Positions 34,701-42,250 of a DNA stretch of 64,000 nucleotides are shown here, one piece after another (the first letter of the stretch is position 1; each line of letters opens with the position of its first letter). Source of the DNA: Clostridium aciditolerans (GTDB lineage Bacteria; Bacillota; Clostridia; Clostridiales; Clostridiaceae); assembly GCF_016316925.1 (NCBI RefSeq), contig NZ_JAEEGB010000045.1:1-64000 (forward strand), in the 5' to 3' direction. The notes beneath the pieces are model-generated. The model was not told the origin of the DNA and searched no databases. It saw nothing but the letters and a program-made list of their open reading frames with translations. The position numbers were made by a program, and so were the translations under genes.

Positions 34701-35060
34701 TTAATAGAATGGATAGAACATAAAGAATGGGAAAGGTGGATAACCATAGTAATATGGACGATGATGATATTGTCTGAATTCGTCATCATCATCGCTGTCA
34801 TCATAATCTCTATACTTCATATGATCCTCACACTTACATTTTTCTTTATAATCCATTTCCGTCGGCATCATTTGAGCAGGAGAGACCTGTGATGGCATCA
34901 TTTGCTGACCGCACATCATAGGACAACAATACATCATAGGGCAACACATTTCATAATCATGTTTGCAGTGGTGATGATGTTTGTGACGAGTATCATCTAA
35001 ATTTTGATTGATTTCTTGATTAGCATTTTGATTAGGGTCTTGGTTTTCATTTCGATACAT
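34701..35060 (-). CDS. His/Cys/Met/Tyr-rich protein, spore-coat-like (paralogue of 36002-36460)
   Basis: A 119-residue low-complexity protein: an Asn/Gln-rich start (MYRNENQDPNQNANQ), a HKHHHHCKH cluster, a MCCPMMYCCPMMCGQQMMP Cys/Met block, an acidic stretch, and a Tyr/Pro/Phe-rich C terminus. It is clearly paralogous to the protein at 36002-36460. Cys, His and Met clusters suggest metal binding; Tyr-rich tails are common in cross-linked spore-coat proteins. Either role is inference. The start at 35060 follows GGAGGT by 6 nt on the minus strand. It lies downstream of rubrerythrin, beyond a terminator. Confidence 0.7.
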   Translation of the reverse strand: MYRNENQDPNQNANQEINQNLDDTRHKHHHHCKHDYEMCCPMMYCCPMMCGQQMMPSQVSPAQMMPTEMDYKEKCKCEDHMKYRDYDDSDDDDEFRQYHHRPYYYGYPPFPFFMFYPFY

Positions 35061-35119
35061 GAATATACCTCCAGATAAGTAAACTACATTACTATAATAT
35101 TCAGGAGGTTTTAAAAAAA

Positions 35120-35148
35120 TATGAAGGATTATCAATAAATCCTTCATA
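35120..35148 (-). terminator. rubrerythrin terminator
   Basis: TATGAAGGATT (35120-35130) and AATCCTTCATA (35138-35148) form an 11-bp stem. On the minus strand it is followed by TTTTTTT. Confidence 0.9.
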
Positions 35149-35172
35149 AAAGTATGTTTTGAGATGATTTTT

Positions 35173-35757
35173 TTAATAATTTTCTACAAACACTTCAAAA
35201 TATCCTTGTGGATGTGCACAAGCAGGACATGCTAATGGAGCGCTTTCACCCTCGTGGATGTATCCACAGTTATTACATTTCCATAAAACAGTTTCATTTT
35301 TTGTAAATGTCATATTATTATTTAAATTATCAAGTAATTTTCTATATCTTGTTTCGTGGTGCTTTTCTACTTCAGCTATTTTATTAAAAACCGCTGCTAC
35401 AGCGGGAAAACCTTCTTCTTCAGCAGTCTTTGCAAATTCAGGGTAAAGGTCTGTCCATTCTTCATTCTCACCCTTTGCCGCTGCAAGAAGATTTGTTTTA
35501 GTATCTCCTAGAGAAACAGGAAATGCTGCATTTATTTCTACTATTTCTCCTTTTAAGTTTTCATTTAGAAATTTAAAAAATCTTTTCGCGTGCTCTTTTT
35601 CATTTTCAGCTGTTTCTATAAATAAATTAGAAATTTGTATGTATCCTTCTTTTTTTGCAGCAGAAGCATAATATGAATATCTGTTTCTTGCTTGGGATTC
35701 TCCTGCAAATGCCTTCATTAAGTTTTCAGCAGTTTTTGTACCTTTCAATGATTTCAT
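35173..35757 (-). CDS. rbr: rubrerythrin
   Basis: A 194-residue non-haem iron peroxidase that reduces hydrogen peroxide in anaerobes. The N-terminal ferritin-like four-helix domain carries the di-iron ligands ([48 protein letters not shown]). The C-terminal rubredoxin domain has CNNCG and [11 protein letters not shown]. Length and domain order are those of classical rubrerythrin. On the minus strand AAGGAGG precedes the ATG. A 19-bp palindrome lies 63 bp upstream. It is flanked on both sides by paralogous coat-like genes in the same orientation. Confidence 0.97.
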   Translation of the reverse strand: MKSLKGTKTAENLMKAFAGESQARNRYSYYASAAKKEGYIQISNLFIETAENEKEHAKRFFKFLNENLKGEIVEINAAFPVSLGDTKTNLLAAAKGENEEWTDLYPEFAKTAEEEGFPAVAAVFNKIAEVEKHHETRYRKLLDNLNNNMTFTKNETVLWKCNNCGYIHEGESAPLACPACAHPQGYFEVFVENY

Positions 35758-35819
35758 AAAAATTCCTCCTTAAAATAATGTATATTTACTCCATTCTACA
35801 AATACATTATTTATTCCTC

Positions 35820-35838
35820 TTAATTTTCAGAAAATTAA
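35820..35838. promoter_or_regulatory. 19-bp palindrome upstream of rubrerythrin
   Basis: TTAATTTTCAGAAAATTAA is a perfect inverted repeat (9-1-9) located 63-81 bp before the rbr start. AT-rich palindromes of this type act as PerR/Fur operators in Firmicutes, which would suit a peroxide-defence gene. The match is only general. Confidence 0.4.
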
Positions 35839-35904
35839 TAAAGTAAATCATTGAAAAGTACATTATGTACATCCTTTTCATAGTACTAATATGGACGTAG
35901 GCGC

Positions 35905-35963
35905 TCACTATTTTCCAAAGAAAATAGTGAAAAAATTATAACTGCAGCTTAAACTGCAGTTAT
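35905..35963 (-). terminator. two hairpins downstream of the second coat-like gene
   Basis: ATAACTGCAG (35938-35947) pairs with CTGCAGTTAT (35954-35963). On the minus strand it is followed by six Ts, a good terminator for the gene at 36002. The next 26 bp (35905-35930) form another perfect hairpin, TCACTATTTTC with GAAAATAGTGA around CAAA. Confidence 0.8.
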
Positions 35964-36001
35964 GTTTAGTTAATCTAGTACATACTAGATAGAGTTTTTT
36001 A

Positions 36002-36460
36002 TTAACGATGGTGATAGTGGTGATATGGATGATAAGGATAATATGGATGATAAGGATAATATGGATAATAAGGGTAATACGGATAATATGGATAATAATG
36101 ATGGTGGTAAGGGCGATGATAATATTGTCTGAAATCCTCATCAGCGTTATCATCCTCATCATCTCTATATTTCATATGATCCATACATTTACATTTTTCT
36201 TTATGTTCCATGCTATACGGCATTGTTTGAGTAGGCATCATTTGAGCAGGGGAAACCTGTGATGGCATCATCTGATGAGGCATCATTTGCTGACCATGCA
36301 TCATTGGGCAACAGAACATCATAGGACAACACATTCCGAAATGATGATGTTTATAATGGCCATGATGATGGTGATGATGATGACGACGAGTTTCATCAAG
36401 ATTTGGACTAACTACTTCATTAAGATTTTGATTAGAATCTAAATTTTCGTTTCTGTACAT
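36002..36460 (-). CDS. His/Tyr/Cys-rich protein with PYYPYY repeats, spore-coat-like
   Basis: A 152-residue paralogue of the protein at 34701-35060: the same start (MYRNENLDSNQN), a run of seven His, MCCPMMFCCPMMHGQQMMP, the MMPSQVSPAQMMPT block and the acidic stretch. The last 40 residues are tandem Pro-Tyr-Tyr/His repeats encoded by an 18-bp minisatellite. GGAGGTACATTA precedes the ATG on the minus strand. Metal binding and tyrosine cross-linking in the spore coat are plausible but unproven. It lies upstream of rubrerythrin in the same direction. Confidence 0.7.
   Translation of the reverse strand: MYRNENLDSNQNLNEVVSPNLDETRRHHHHHHHGHYKHHHFGMCCPMMFCCPMMHGQQMMPHQMMPSQVSPAQMMPTQTMPYSMEHKEKCKCMDHMKYRDDEDDNADEDFRQYYHRPYHHHYYPYYPYYPYYPYYPYHPYYPYHPYHHYHHR
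36024..36095. repeat. 18-bp tandem repeat (four units) within the coat-like gene
   Basis: Four units of an 18-bp sequence like TATGGATGATAAGGATAA, each encoding a PYYPYY or PYHPYY hexapeptide on the minus strand. The first two units are identical and the others differ by a few bases. Such in-frame repeats can vary in number between strains. Confidence 0.85.
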
Positions 36461-36815
36461 TAATGTACCTCCATAAAATTCTTACATACAGTACTATAAT
36501 ATGTACTAGGATGAAAAATGTTACGGATTTATAAAAATTTTTTTGATAGAATCTATATAAATATATTGGTAGCTTTCCTAAAAAAGTATTTATTAACTTC
36601 AGGTGGTTATTTATTTTACAAAACGTTAATAAAATAAATAGTTATTTAACTTAGACGACACAATAATGTAACAATTACCATTTATAATAATAATTGTCCT
36701 AAGTTAATAAAGACTTAGAGAAAATAGCTGTCCCCTTATAATTAAATATATATTTCACAAAGGCACTAGTAGAAATACTTGTGCTTATTTTTTCGAAAGA
36801 AGGAAGGGAAGCCAT

Positions 36816-36844
36816 TTGACAAACTTATGTAGGTATATTAAAAT
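36816..36844 (+). promoter_or_regulatory. candidate promoter of the dehydratase-queC operon
   Basis: A perfect TTGACA (36816-36821), a 17-bp spacer and TAAAAT (36839-36844). It would give a leader of about 215 nt containing a terminator-like hairpin. Confidence 0.55.
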
Positions 36845-37005
36845 ATACTAAGATTTATAAAACCGAATAAGACAGTTCGTAACCATCCTGTCTATAAACA
36901 AAACTATGGAATTAACTATTAAGACTAGTAGATTGTTTGTATATGAGGGGCGGAGTGCCTCTTTCTATTTTTTGTTGGTCATTTTAGTTTAATTTCGTAT
37001 TTTTT

Positions 37006-37028
37006 AGGGCAGGCTAAGCCCTTTTTTT
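37006..37028 (+). terminator. terminator-like hairpin in the leader
   Basis: AGGGC (37006-37010) pairs with GCCCT (37018-37022) and is followed by seven Ts, 45 bp before the dehydratase-like gene. Its place inside the leader suggests attenuation rather than a plain gene end. Confidence 0.6.
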
Positions 37029-37066
37029 ATTGGTTAAATATGAACAATATCCCAACGAGGTGAACT

Positions 37067-38068
37067 ATGAAAAAGATTGGAGTAACGACTACAGTACCTA
37101 TAGAAATCTTAATTGCTGCTGACTATGAAGTTGTTGATCTTAATAATATTTTTGTTACATCAGAAGATTACTCTAAGTATATTGATATAGCTGAAAGGAA
37201 AGGATTCCCAAAAAGCTGCTGTGCTTGGAAAAAAGGTATGTATGGAGTATGTGTTGAGCATGAAATAAAAGAACTAGTGGGAGTTACAGAAGGCGACTGC
37301 TCTAATACAAAGGCGCTTGAGGAAGTATTAGATATGCAGGGAGTTAAAATTTACCCTTTTGCATATCCACATGGACGTAAATTAGAGGATGTTAAAAGAT
37401 CACTAGATAACTTCATGGATATGTTTGATGTAAATTTAAGTGATGTTGAGAAGATAAGAAAAAGGTTAAATAAAGCAAGAGCTAAGGCAAGAAAATTAGA
37501 TGAGCTTACCTTTATTAATAACAAGGTGTCTGGTTTTGAAAACCACTTATATCAGGTAAGCTGCAGTGATTTTAATAGTAATGTAGATAAATTTGAGGAA
37601 GAGCTTCGTGAAAAAATTGAAGAAATAGAAAAAAGAAGCCCTATTGATAAAAAAATAAGACTTGGATATATAGGTGTTCCGCCAATGACCTGTGATATAT
37701 ATGATTATGTTGAAAATTTTGATGCTCATTTTGTATACAATGAAGTTCAAAGAGAATTTGCTTTCCCAAGGGCTGATAAAGCGGAAAATATATATGAACA
37801 GTATTATGATTATACTTACCCTTATGATATTAAATTTAGATTAAAGGATATAAAAAAGCAAATAAAAGAAAGAAAAATAGATGGAATAATACATTATACT
37901 CAGGCTTTTTGCTACAGACAAATAGAAGACATAGTAATGAAAAAGCAGCTAGATATTCCTGTACTTAATGTAGAAGGAGATAAGTTGAATTTTTTGGATG
38001 CGAGAACAAAGCTTAGGCTCGAGGCATTTTTAGATATGTTGTTAGACTTGAAAAAATTTCAAAAATAG
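37067..38068 (+). CDS. 2-hydroxyacyl-CoA dehydratase / double-cubane cluster protein-like
   Basis: A 333-residue protein of the HgdB/BcrB-like family, whose members hold iron-sulfur clusters for ATP-driven low-potential reductions. Cys-containing family segments are seen: GFPKSCCAWKKGMYGVC near residue 45, GVTEGDCSNT, GVPPMTCDIYD and HYTQAFCYRQIEDI near the C terminus. Only one large subunit is present and it is directly followed by its activase. That two-gene form resembles the double-cubane cluster proteins (E. coli YjiM/YjiL type) more than a two-subunit dehydratase. No CoA transferase is nearby, so an acyl-CoA substrate is doubtful. GAGGTGA precedes the ATG. Confidence 0.75.
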   Translation: MKKIGVTTTVPIEILIAADYEVVDLNNIFVTSEDYSKYIDIAERKGFPKSCCAWKKGMYGVCVEHEIKELVGVTEGDCSNTKALEEVLDMQGVKIYPFAYPHGRKLEDVKRSLDNFMDMFDVNLSDVEKIRKRLNKARAKARKLDELTFINNKVSGFENHLYQVSCSDFNSNVDKFEEELREKIEEIEKRSPIDKKIRLGYIGVPPMTCDIYDYVENFDAHFVYNEVQREFAFPRADKAENIYEQYYDYTYPYDIKFRLKDIKKQIKERKIDGIIHYTQAFCYRQIEDIVMKKQLDIPVLNVEGDKLNFLDARTKLRLEAFLDMLLDLKKFQK

Positions 38069-38098
38069 CTTAATGCAGATAATAAAGAAGGTGAAGAT

Positions 38099-38860
38099 GT
38101 GAGAAGACTTGGTATAGATTTAGGAAGTAGAGAAGTAAAGCTTGTACTGTTAGATGATAAAAAAATAATAAAAAGGTTTAAGATAAGTACTATGTCTTTT
38201 TATAGAGATTACTGTAGTTTCGATGGAAAAATAATAGTTAATATTGACAAACTAGATGTAGGACAAATAGATTCAGCAGTATCCACTGGTTATGGAAGAA
38301 ATAATACAGATTTAAGTTTTTTTACTCCTATAAATGAGATAAAAGCTCATGTCTATGGAGTACTATTTCAAACAGAGCTTAAAGATTTTATTCTTTTAGA
38401 TGTAGGTGGACAGGATGTAAAGGTAGTTAAGGTTGAAAAAGGAATCATAACAGATTTAGAGTTAAACGAAAAATGTGCTGCATCCTGTGGAAGATACTTA
38501 GAAAATATGGCAAATGTTCTTGAAATGCCCTTAAATGATATGTTTGAATACTATGAAAATCCAGTAGAACTGAACTCAACTTGTGCAGTTTTTTCAGAAT
38601 CGGAGCTTATAGGAAAAATTGCTGAGGGAATCGATATGAATAGACTCTGCGCAGGGGTAAATTATTCCTTATATAAAAGATTAGAACCTTTGCTTAAAAA
38701 GTTTTATGGTAAGACTTTAGTTTTATCAGGTGGAGTAGCAAGAAATAATGCTTTAAAAACATATTTGCAAAAAGATTATGCTGAAATAATAAATTTACAA
38801 GATGCTCAATTTAATGGAGCTTTAGGATGTTGTTATTATGCTGAAAGGATGGGATTGTAA
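38099..38860 (+). CDS. activase ATPase of the BadF/HgdC/YjiL family
   Basis: A 253-residue ASKHA-fold ATPase that drives electrons into its partner reductase through a bridging [4Fe-4S] cluster. Nucleotide-binding segments are [35 protein letters not shown] and [14 protein letters not shown]. Cluster cysteines are in [15 protein letters not shown] and [14 protein letters not shown], matching HgdC. It starts with GTG behind AAGGTGAAGAT, 30 bp after its probable partner. Its TAA stop shares a base with the queC ATG (TAATG), so translation is coupled to queC. Confidence 0.87.
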   Translation: MRRLGIDLGSREVKLVLLDDKKIIKRFKISTMSFYRDYCSFDGKIIVNIDKLDVGQIDSAVSTGYGRNNTDLSFFTPINEIKAHVYGVLFQTELKDFILLDVGGQDVKVVKVEKGIITDLELNEKCAASCGRYLENMANVLEMPLNDMFEYYENPVELNSTCAVFSESELIGKIAEGIDMNRLCAGVNYSLYKRLEPLLKKFYGKTLVLSGGVARNNALKTYLQKDYAEIINLQDAQFNGALGCCYYAERMGL

Positions 38861-39534
38861 TGAAAAAAGCAGTAGTTTTGTTGTCTGGAGGCTTGGATTC
38901 TAGTACGGCAGTTTATTTAGCTAAAAAAGAAGGCTTTGAAGTTTATGCGGTATCCTTTGATTATGGGCAAAGGCACGATAAAGAGCTTAATTGTGCTAAA
39001 AATGTAGTGGAAAAAGCAGGAGTTAAAGAACATGTAATTGTTACTACTAACATGAACGTTTGGGGAGGCTCTGCTTTAACTGATAAAAATATAGAGGTTC
39101 CTGAGGGAAAAGAGGATAGTAAAGACATACCCGTTACCTATGTTCCAGCAAGAAATATGATATTTTTAGCTTATGCTGCATCCTATGCAGAAGCTATAGG
39201 CGCTCAGGATATATTCATAGGTGTAAGTGAGGTTGACTACTCCGGATATATAGACTGTAGAGAAGAATTTATAAATGCCATGGAAAATGCAATCAATCAT
39301 GGAACTGTTTGTGCGGTAGAACAGGGAAGAAAAATAAAAATACATGCTCCTTTTCTTAATATGACAAAGGCTGAAGAAATAAAGCTCGGTATGGAGCTTG
39401 GAGTAGATTATAGCTTAACATGGTCCTGCTACAAGGGAGAAGCTTTAGCCTGTGGAACTTGTGATAGCTGCATGTTAAGATTAAAGGCTTTTAAGGAAGC
39501 AGGATATAAAGATCCTATAGAATATAATCTATAG
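38860..39534 (+). CDS. queC: 7-cyano-7-deazaguanine synthase QueC
   Basis: A 224-residue ATP-dependent enzyme converting 7-carboxy-7-deazaguanine to preQ0, an intermediate of queuosine. The PP-loop SGGLDSST is at the start, followed by [11 protein letters not shown] and the [11 protein letters not shown] substrate-binding segment. The zinc-binding cysteines are in [20 protein letters not shown]. Length is standard. It is coupled by a 1-bp stop/start overlap to the upstream activase and followed by queT. queD, queE and folE are not in the window. Confidence 0.96.
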   Translation: MKKAVVLLSGGLDSSTAVYLAKKEGFEVYAVSFDYGQRHDKELNCAKNVVEKAGVKEHVIVTTNMNVWGGSALTDKNIEVPEGKEDSKDIPVTYVPARNMIFLAYAASYAEAIGAQDIFIGVSEVDYSGYIDCREEFINAMENAINHGTVCAVEQGRKIKIHAPFLNMTKAEEIKLGMELGVDYSLTWSCYKGEALACGTCDSCMLRLKAFKEAGYKDPIEYNL

Positions 39535-39583
39535 GGTTGCTAGGCGGTCAGTTAGTTTTTATATAGTTAAAAGGAGAGTCAAT

Positions 39584-40093
39584 ATGCAAATTAATGTTGT
39601 TAAAGATAAAAATATATCTTCTATAAAAAAATTAGTCATTTCTGGGCTTGTTATCGGAATGTATGTAATAGTTATGTATTTTACACAAAGTTTTGCCTTT
39701 GGACAGTATCAAATTAGAATTGCCACTTCATTATATGCATTAGGTGGAATATTTCCATTTTTAATTGTACCAATGGGAATAGCAAACCTTATTAGCAACA
39801 CACTAATGGGGGGACTTGGAATTTTTGATATGGTCGGTGGAGCAGCAGTTGGAATATTGGCTTCAGGACTTGCTTATTTGATTAAGAAACTTAATCTAAA
39901 TGACTGGTTTGTAACACTTCCTATAGTTTTTATACCAGGACTTGTAGTTCCAATTTGGCTATCACTTTTAATACATGTTCCATATAAAGTACTAGCTATA
40001 AGCATATGTATAGGGCAAATTATTCCTGCAATAGTAGGGGTATTATTATTAAAACAATTAAGAAAAGTTTTATCCGATTGCTACCATTGCTAA
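39584..40093 (+). CDS. queT: QueT family transporter (queuosine precursor uptake)
   Basis: A 169-residue membrane protein with about five to six segments matching the QueT family of ECF-type S components proposed to import queuosine precursors (QIRIATSLYALGGIFPFLIV, NLISNTLMGGLGIFDMVGG). AAAGGAGAG precedes the ATG, 49 bp after queC. The last seven residues (LSDCYHC) and the stop codon lie inside a family C repeat, so the natural C terminus has been replaced. The hydrophobic core is unaffected. It needs an ECF energising module encoded elsewhere. Confidence 0.9.
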   Translation: MQINVVKDKNISSIKKLVISGLVIGMYVIVMYFTQSFAFGQYQIRIATSLYALGGIFPFLIVPMGIANLISNTLMGGLGIFDMVGGAAVGILASGLAYLIKKLNLNDWFVTLPIVFIPGLVVPIWLSLLIHVPYKVLAISICIGQIIPAIVGVLLLKQLRKVLSDCYHC

Positions 40094-40338
40094 CACCTCC
40101 ATTCTTTGTATGAAACTCCTTCTCCTATTGTCGAAGGAGTAAGCGATTCGCACTAAATCAGCACGCTGTGTAAGCGATCATCTCAAAATCATAGATTTTG
40201 GATGCCTGCTTAAGATTTAGGCTCTCTGCTTAACTGGGGGATAAGCACTGCTACGCGCCTGGATAAGTTCTTCTAAGGTTCAGATGGAGAAAGTCATCCT
40301 TATAAGCAACTCCATCTGAACCTAAGAATCACTTGATA
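40068..40338 (-). repeat. family C repeat, copy 2 (inverted), overlapping the end of queT
   Basis: The 271-bp element is in reverse orientation relative to copy 1. It overlaps the last codons and the TAA stop of queT and ends 12 bp before the terminator at 40350. The first hairpin is perfect here: TTCTAAGGTTCAGATGGAG with CTCCATCTGAACCTAAGAA, 18 of 19 pairs canonical. It lacks the internal duplications of copy 1. Confidence 0.9.
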
Positions 40339-40349
40339 AGATTATAGGT

Positions 40350-40393
40350 AATTAAAGCCTGTAGACAAGATTTGTTGTTTACAGGCTTTAATT
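40350..40393 (+). terminator. terminator downstream of queT and the repeat
   Basis: AATTAAAGCCTGTA (40350-40363) pairs perfectly with TACAGGCTTTAATT (40380-40393). The family C element lies between it and the queT body. Confidence 0.85.
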
Positions 40394-40423
40394 ATTTGAT
40401 AGTAAATTTATTCTTATGTTTGT

Positions 40424-40452
40424 TTGCTACCTGGCACCAATTGGAATATAAT
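40424..40452 (+). promoter_or_regulatory. promoter of the ABC exporter operon
   Basis: TTGCTA (40424-40429), a 17-bp spacer and a perfect TATAAT (40447-40452), 33 bp before the first exporter gene. Confidence 0.7.
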
Positions 40453-40484
40453 TAACTTAAATATTATGCAAGGTAGGTGACAGG

Positions 40485-42239
40485 GTGGCAGGAAGAGTAA
40501 AAAATTTTATATTTAAAAATAGAATGAGATATGCAAAGGGAGCAATGGCTCTACTTTTAATAAATATTCTACAAGTTTCTATTCCAAGAATTACCGGGGA
40601 AATTATAGATGGTATTCAAACTGGAAGTATAAATGCTAACAATGTTGGCATGTACTCATCTATTATAGTAATTATTGCAATATCTATTTTTGTATTAAAC
40701 TACTTAAGCAGGCTACAGATAACAGGTGCATCAATATTATTTCAATACGAAACTACAAATGCAATATTTAAACATTTAGAAAAGCTTTCTATGAGTTTCT
40801 TTAACAAAAACAGTGTTGGAGAACTGATGGCACTTTCAGTAAACGATGTTAATGCAGTACGTTTAGCTTTAGGTAGAGGTGTTAACTTAATTATAGATAC
40901 ATTTTTCCTTATGCTTCTAAGTATAATAGCTATGGGAAAAACTATAAATATGAAACTCACGATCATGGCTTTTTTACCTATACCAATTTTAATAGTTGTA
41001 GTAGCAAAGTTTGGGATTGTAATAAATAATAGATTTAAAAAAGTACAAGAATCTTTTGCTAGTTTAACTGAAAAAGTCCAGGAAAATATCGCAGGTATTA
41101 GAGTTATAAAAACCTTTGTACAGGAAAAAGAGGAAATTGAGAATTTCAAGATAATAAATGTAAGAAATTATGAGACAAACATACAACTGGTTAAGGTTTG
41201 GGGAGTATTTTATCCTTTAATTGAATTTTTAAGTGCTGTTTCTTATTTGATTGTATTGGTTTATGGTTCTTCTTTAGTATTAAAAAAACAAATAACTATA
41301 GGAGATTTTATTGCTGTAAACAGCTATATAGGAGTTTTAATTAGACCTATAAAGTTTATAGGAAGAATTGTTAATATAGTTCAAAGAGGAGAGGCATCAA
41401 AAGGTAGAATAGAGAAATTGTTTAATGAAAAACCTGAAGTACATGATAAATCAGATTTTAAAAATAAGTTTGATAATCTTAAACTTAGCGGAAAAGTAGT
41501 TTTTAAAAACTTAACTTTTTCATATAGTAAGGAGTCTAAACCTGTACTAAAAAATATAGATTTAACTTTAGAGCCTGGAAAAACTGTAGCCATTGTTGGA
41601 AAGGTTGGAAGTGGGAAGTCCACCTTAGCAAATTTAATTTTAAGATTGTACAATCCTCAAGAGAAAGGACAGCTTATAATGGACAATATGGACATTACAG
41701 AAATACCTGTTAAGGTTCTCCGAGATAACATAGGATATGTACCTCAGGATAATTTTTTATTCTCTGAGTCAATAAAATATAATATAGCTTTTTCTCAAAG
41801 AGATTATACTATAAAACAAATAGAGGATGCAGCAAAGATAAGTCAGGTATATGATAATATAATGGACTTTCCAGATAAATTTGATACTATGCTTGGTGAA
41901 AGCGGTGTAAATATATCTGGTGGTCAAAAACAGAGGATATCCATTGCTAGGGCTATAATAAAAAAACCTTCTATAATTGTATTAGATGATTGTTTATCAG
42001 CAGTTGATACAGAGACAGAAAAAAATATATTGGATGGATTAAAATATATTATAAAAGATTGTTCATGCCTGATTATATCTCACAGAGTTTCTAGTATAAA
42101 ACATGCAGATGAGATTATTGTACTAGACAAAGGAAGCATAGTAGAAAGAGGTGCTCATGCAGATCTTATGAAAATAGGTGGGTTATATCACAGAATGTAT
42201 GAAAAACAGATATTGCAGGAGAGATCTGAAAATTACTAA
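40485..42239 (+). CDS. ABC exporter half-transporter, degenerate-site subunit
   Basis: A 584-residue half-transporter: six membrane segments (about 1-320) and an ATPase domain. Walker A is GKVGSGKST at about 372, signature NISGGQKQR, Walker B IIVLDD at 497-502. The residue after the Walker B Asp, normally the catalytic Glu, is Asp502. The partner subunit keeps that Glu but has a non-standard signature, so the two make a heterodimer with one degenerate and one active site, as in BmrCD, LmrCD and TM287/288. It starts with GTG behind AGGTAGGTGA. Probably exports drugs or lipids. Confidence 0.9.
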   Translation: MAGRVKNFIFKNRMRYAKGAMALLLINILQVSIPRITGEIIDGIQTGSINANNVGMYSSIIVIIAISIFVLNYLSRLQITGASILFQYETTNAIFKHLEKLSMSFFNKNSVGELMALSVNDVNAVRLALGRGVNLIIDTFFLMLLSIIAMGKTINMKLTIMAFLPIPILIVVVAKFGIVINNRFKKVQESFASLTEKVQENIAGIRVIKTFVQEKEEIENFKIINVRNYETNIQLVKVWGVFYPLIEFLSAVSYLIVLVYGSSLVLKKQITIGDFIAVNSYIGVLIRPIKFIGRIVNIVQRGEASKGRIEKLFNEKPEVHDKSDFKNKFDNLKLSGKVVFKNLTFSYSKESKPVLKNIDLTLEPGKTVAIVGKVGSGKSTLANLILRLYNPQEKGQLIMDNMDITEIPVKVLRDNIGYVPQDNFLFSESIKYNIAFSQRDYTIKQIEDAAKISQVYDNIMDFPDKFDTMLGESGVNISGGQKQRISIARAIIKKPSIIVLDDCLSAVDTETEKNILDGLKYIIKDCSCLIISHRVSSIKHADEIIVLDKGSIVERGAHADLMKIGGLYHRMYEKQILQERSENY

Positions 42240-42250
42240 GGAGGATGTTT

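Larger units (their letters stand above)
36461..37066. other. 606-bp gap: promoter and possible leader of the dehydratase-queC operon
   Basis: There is no ORF. The left part holds a long imperfect hairpin, TTAACTTAG (36646-36654) with CTAAGTTAA (36699-36707). The right part holds a promoter candidate and a terminator-like hairpin close to the next gene. In between AGACAG and CTGTCT, and GAGG and CCTC, can pair. No known riboswitch, including the preQ1 types, was recognised by eye. Confidence 0.5.

Noticed and set aside
34695-34892. Plus-strand ORFs opposite the His/Tyr-rich genes (also 36008-36262)
   Set aside because: They are Ile/Met/Val-rich antisense translations of the low-complexity coat-like genes, with no ribosome-binding site.
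37020-39583. preQ1 riboswitch upstream of the dehydratase gene or of queT
   Set aside because: Neither the compact class I hairpin with A-rich tail nor the class II pattern could be found; the 49-bp gap before queT is too short and lacks the core.
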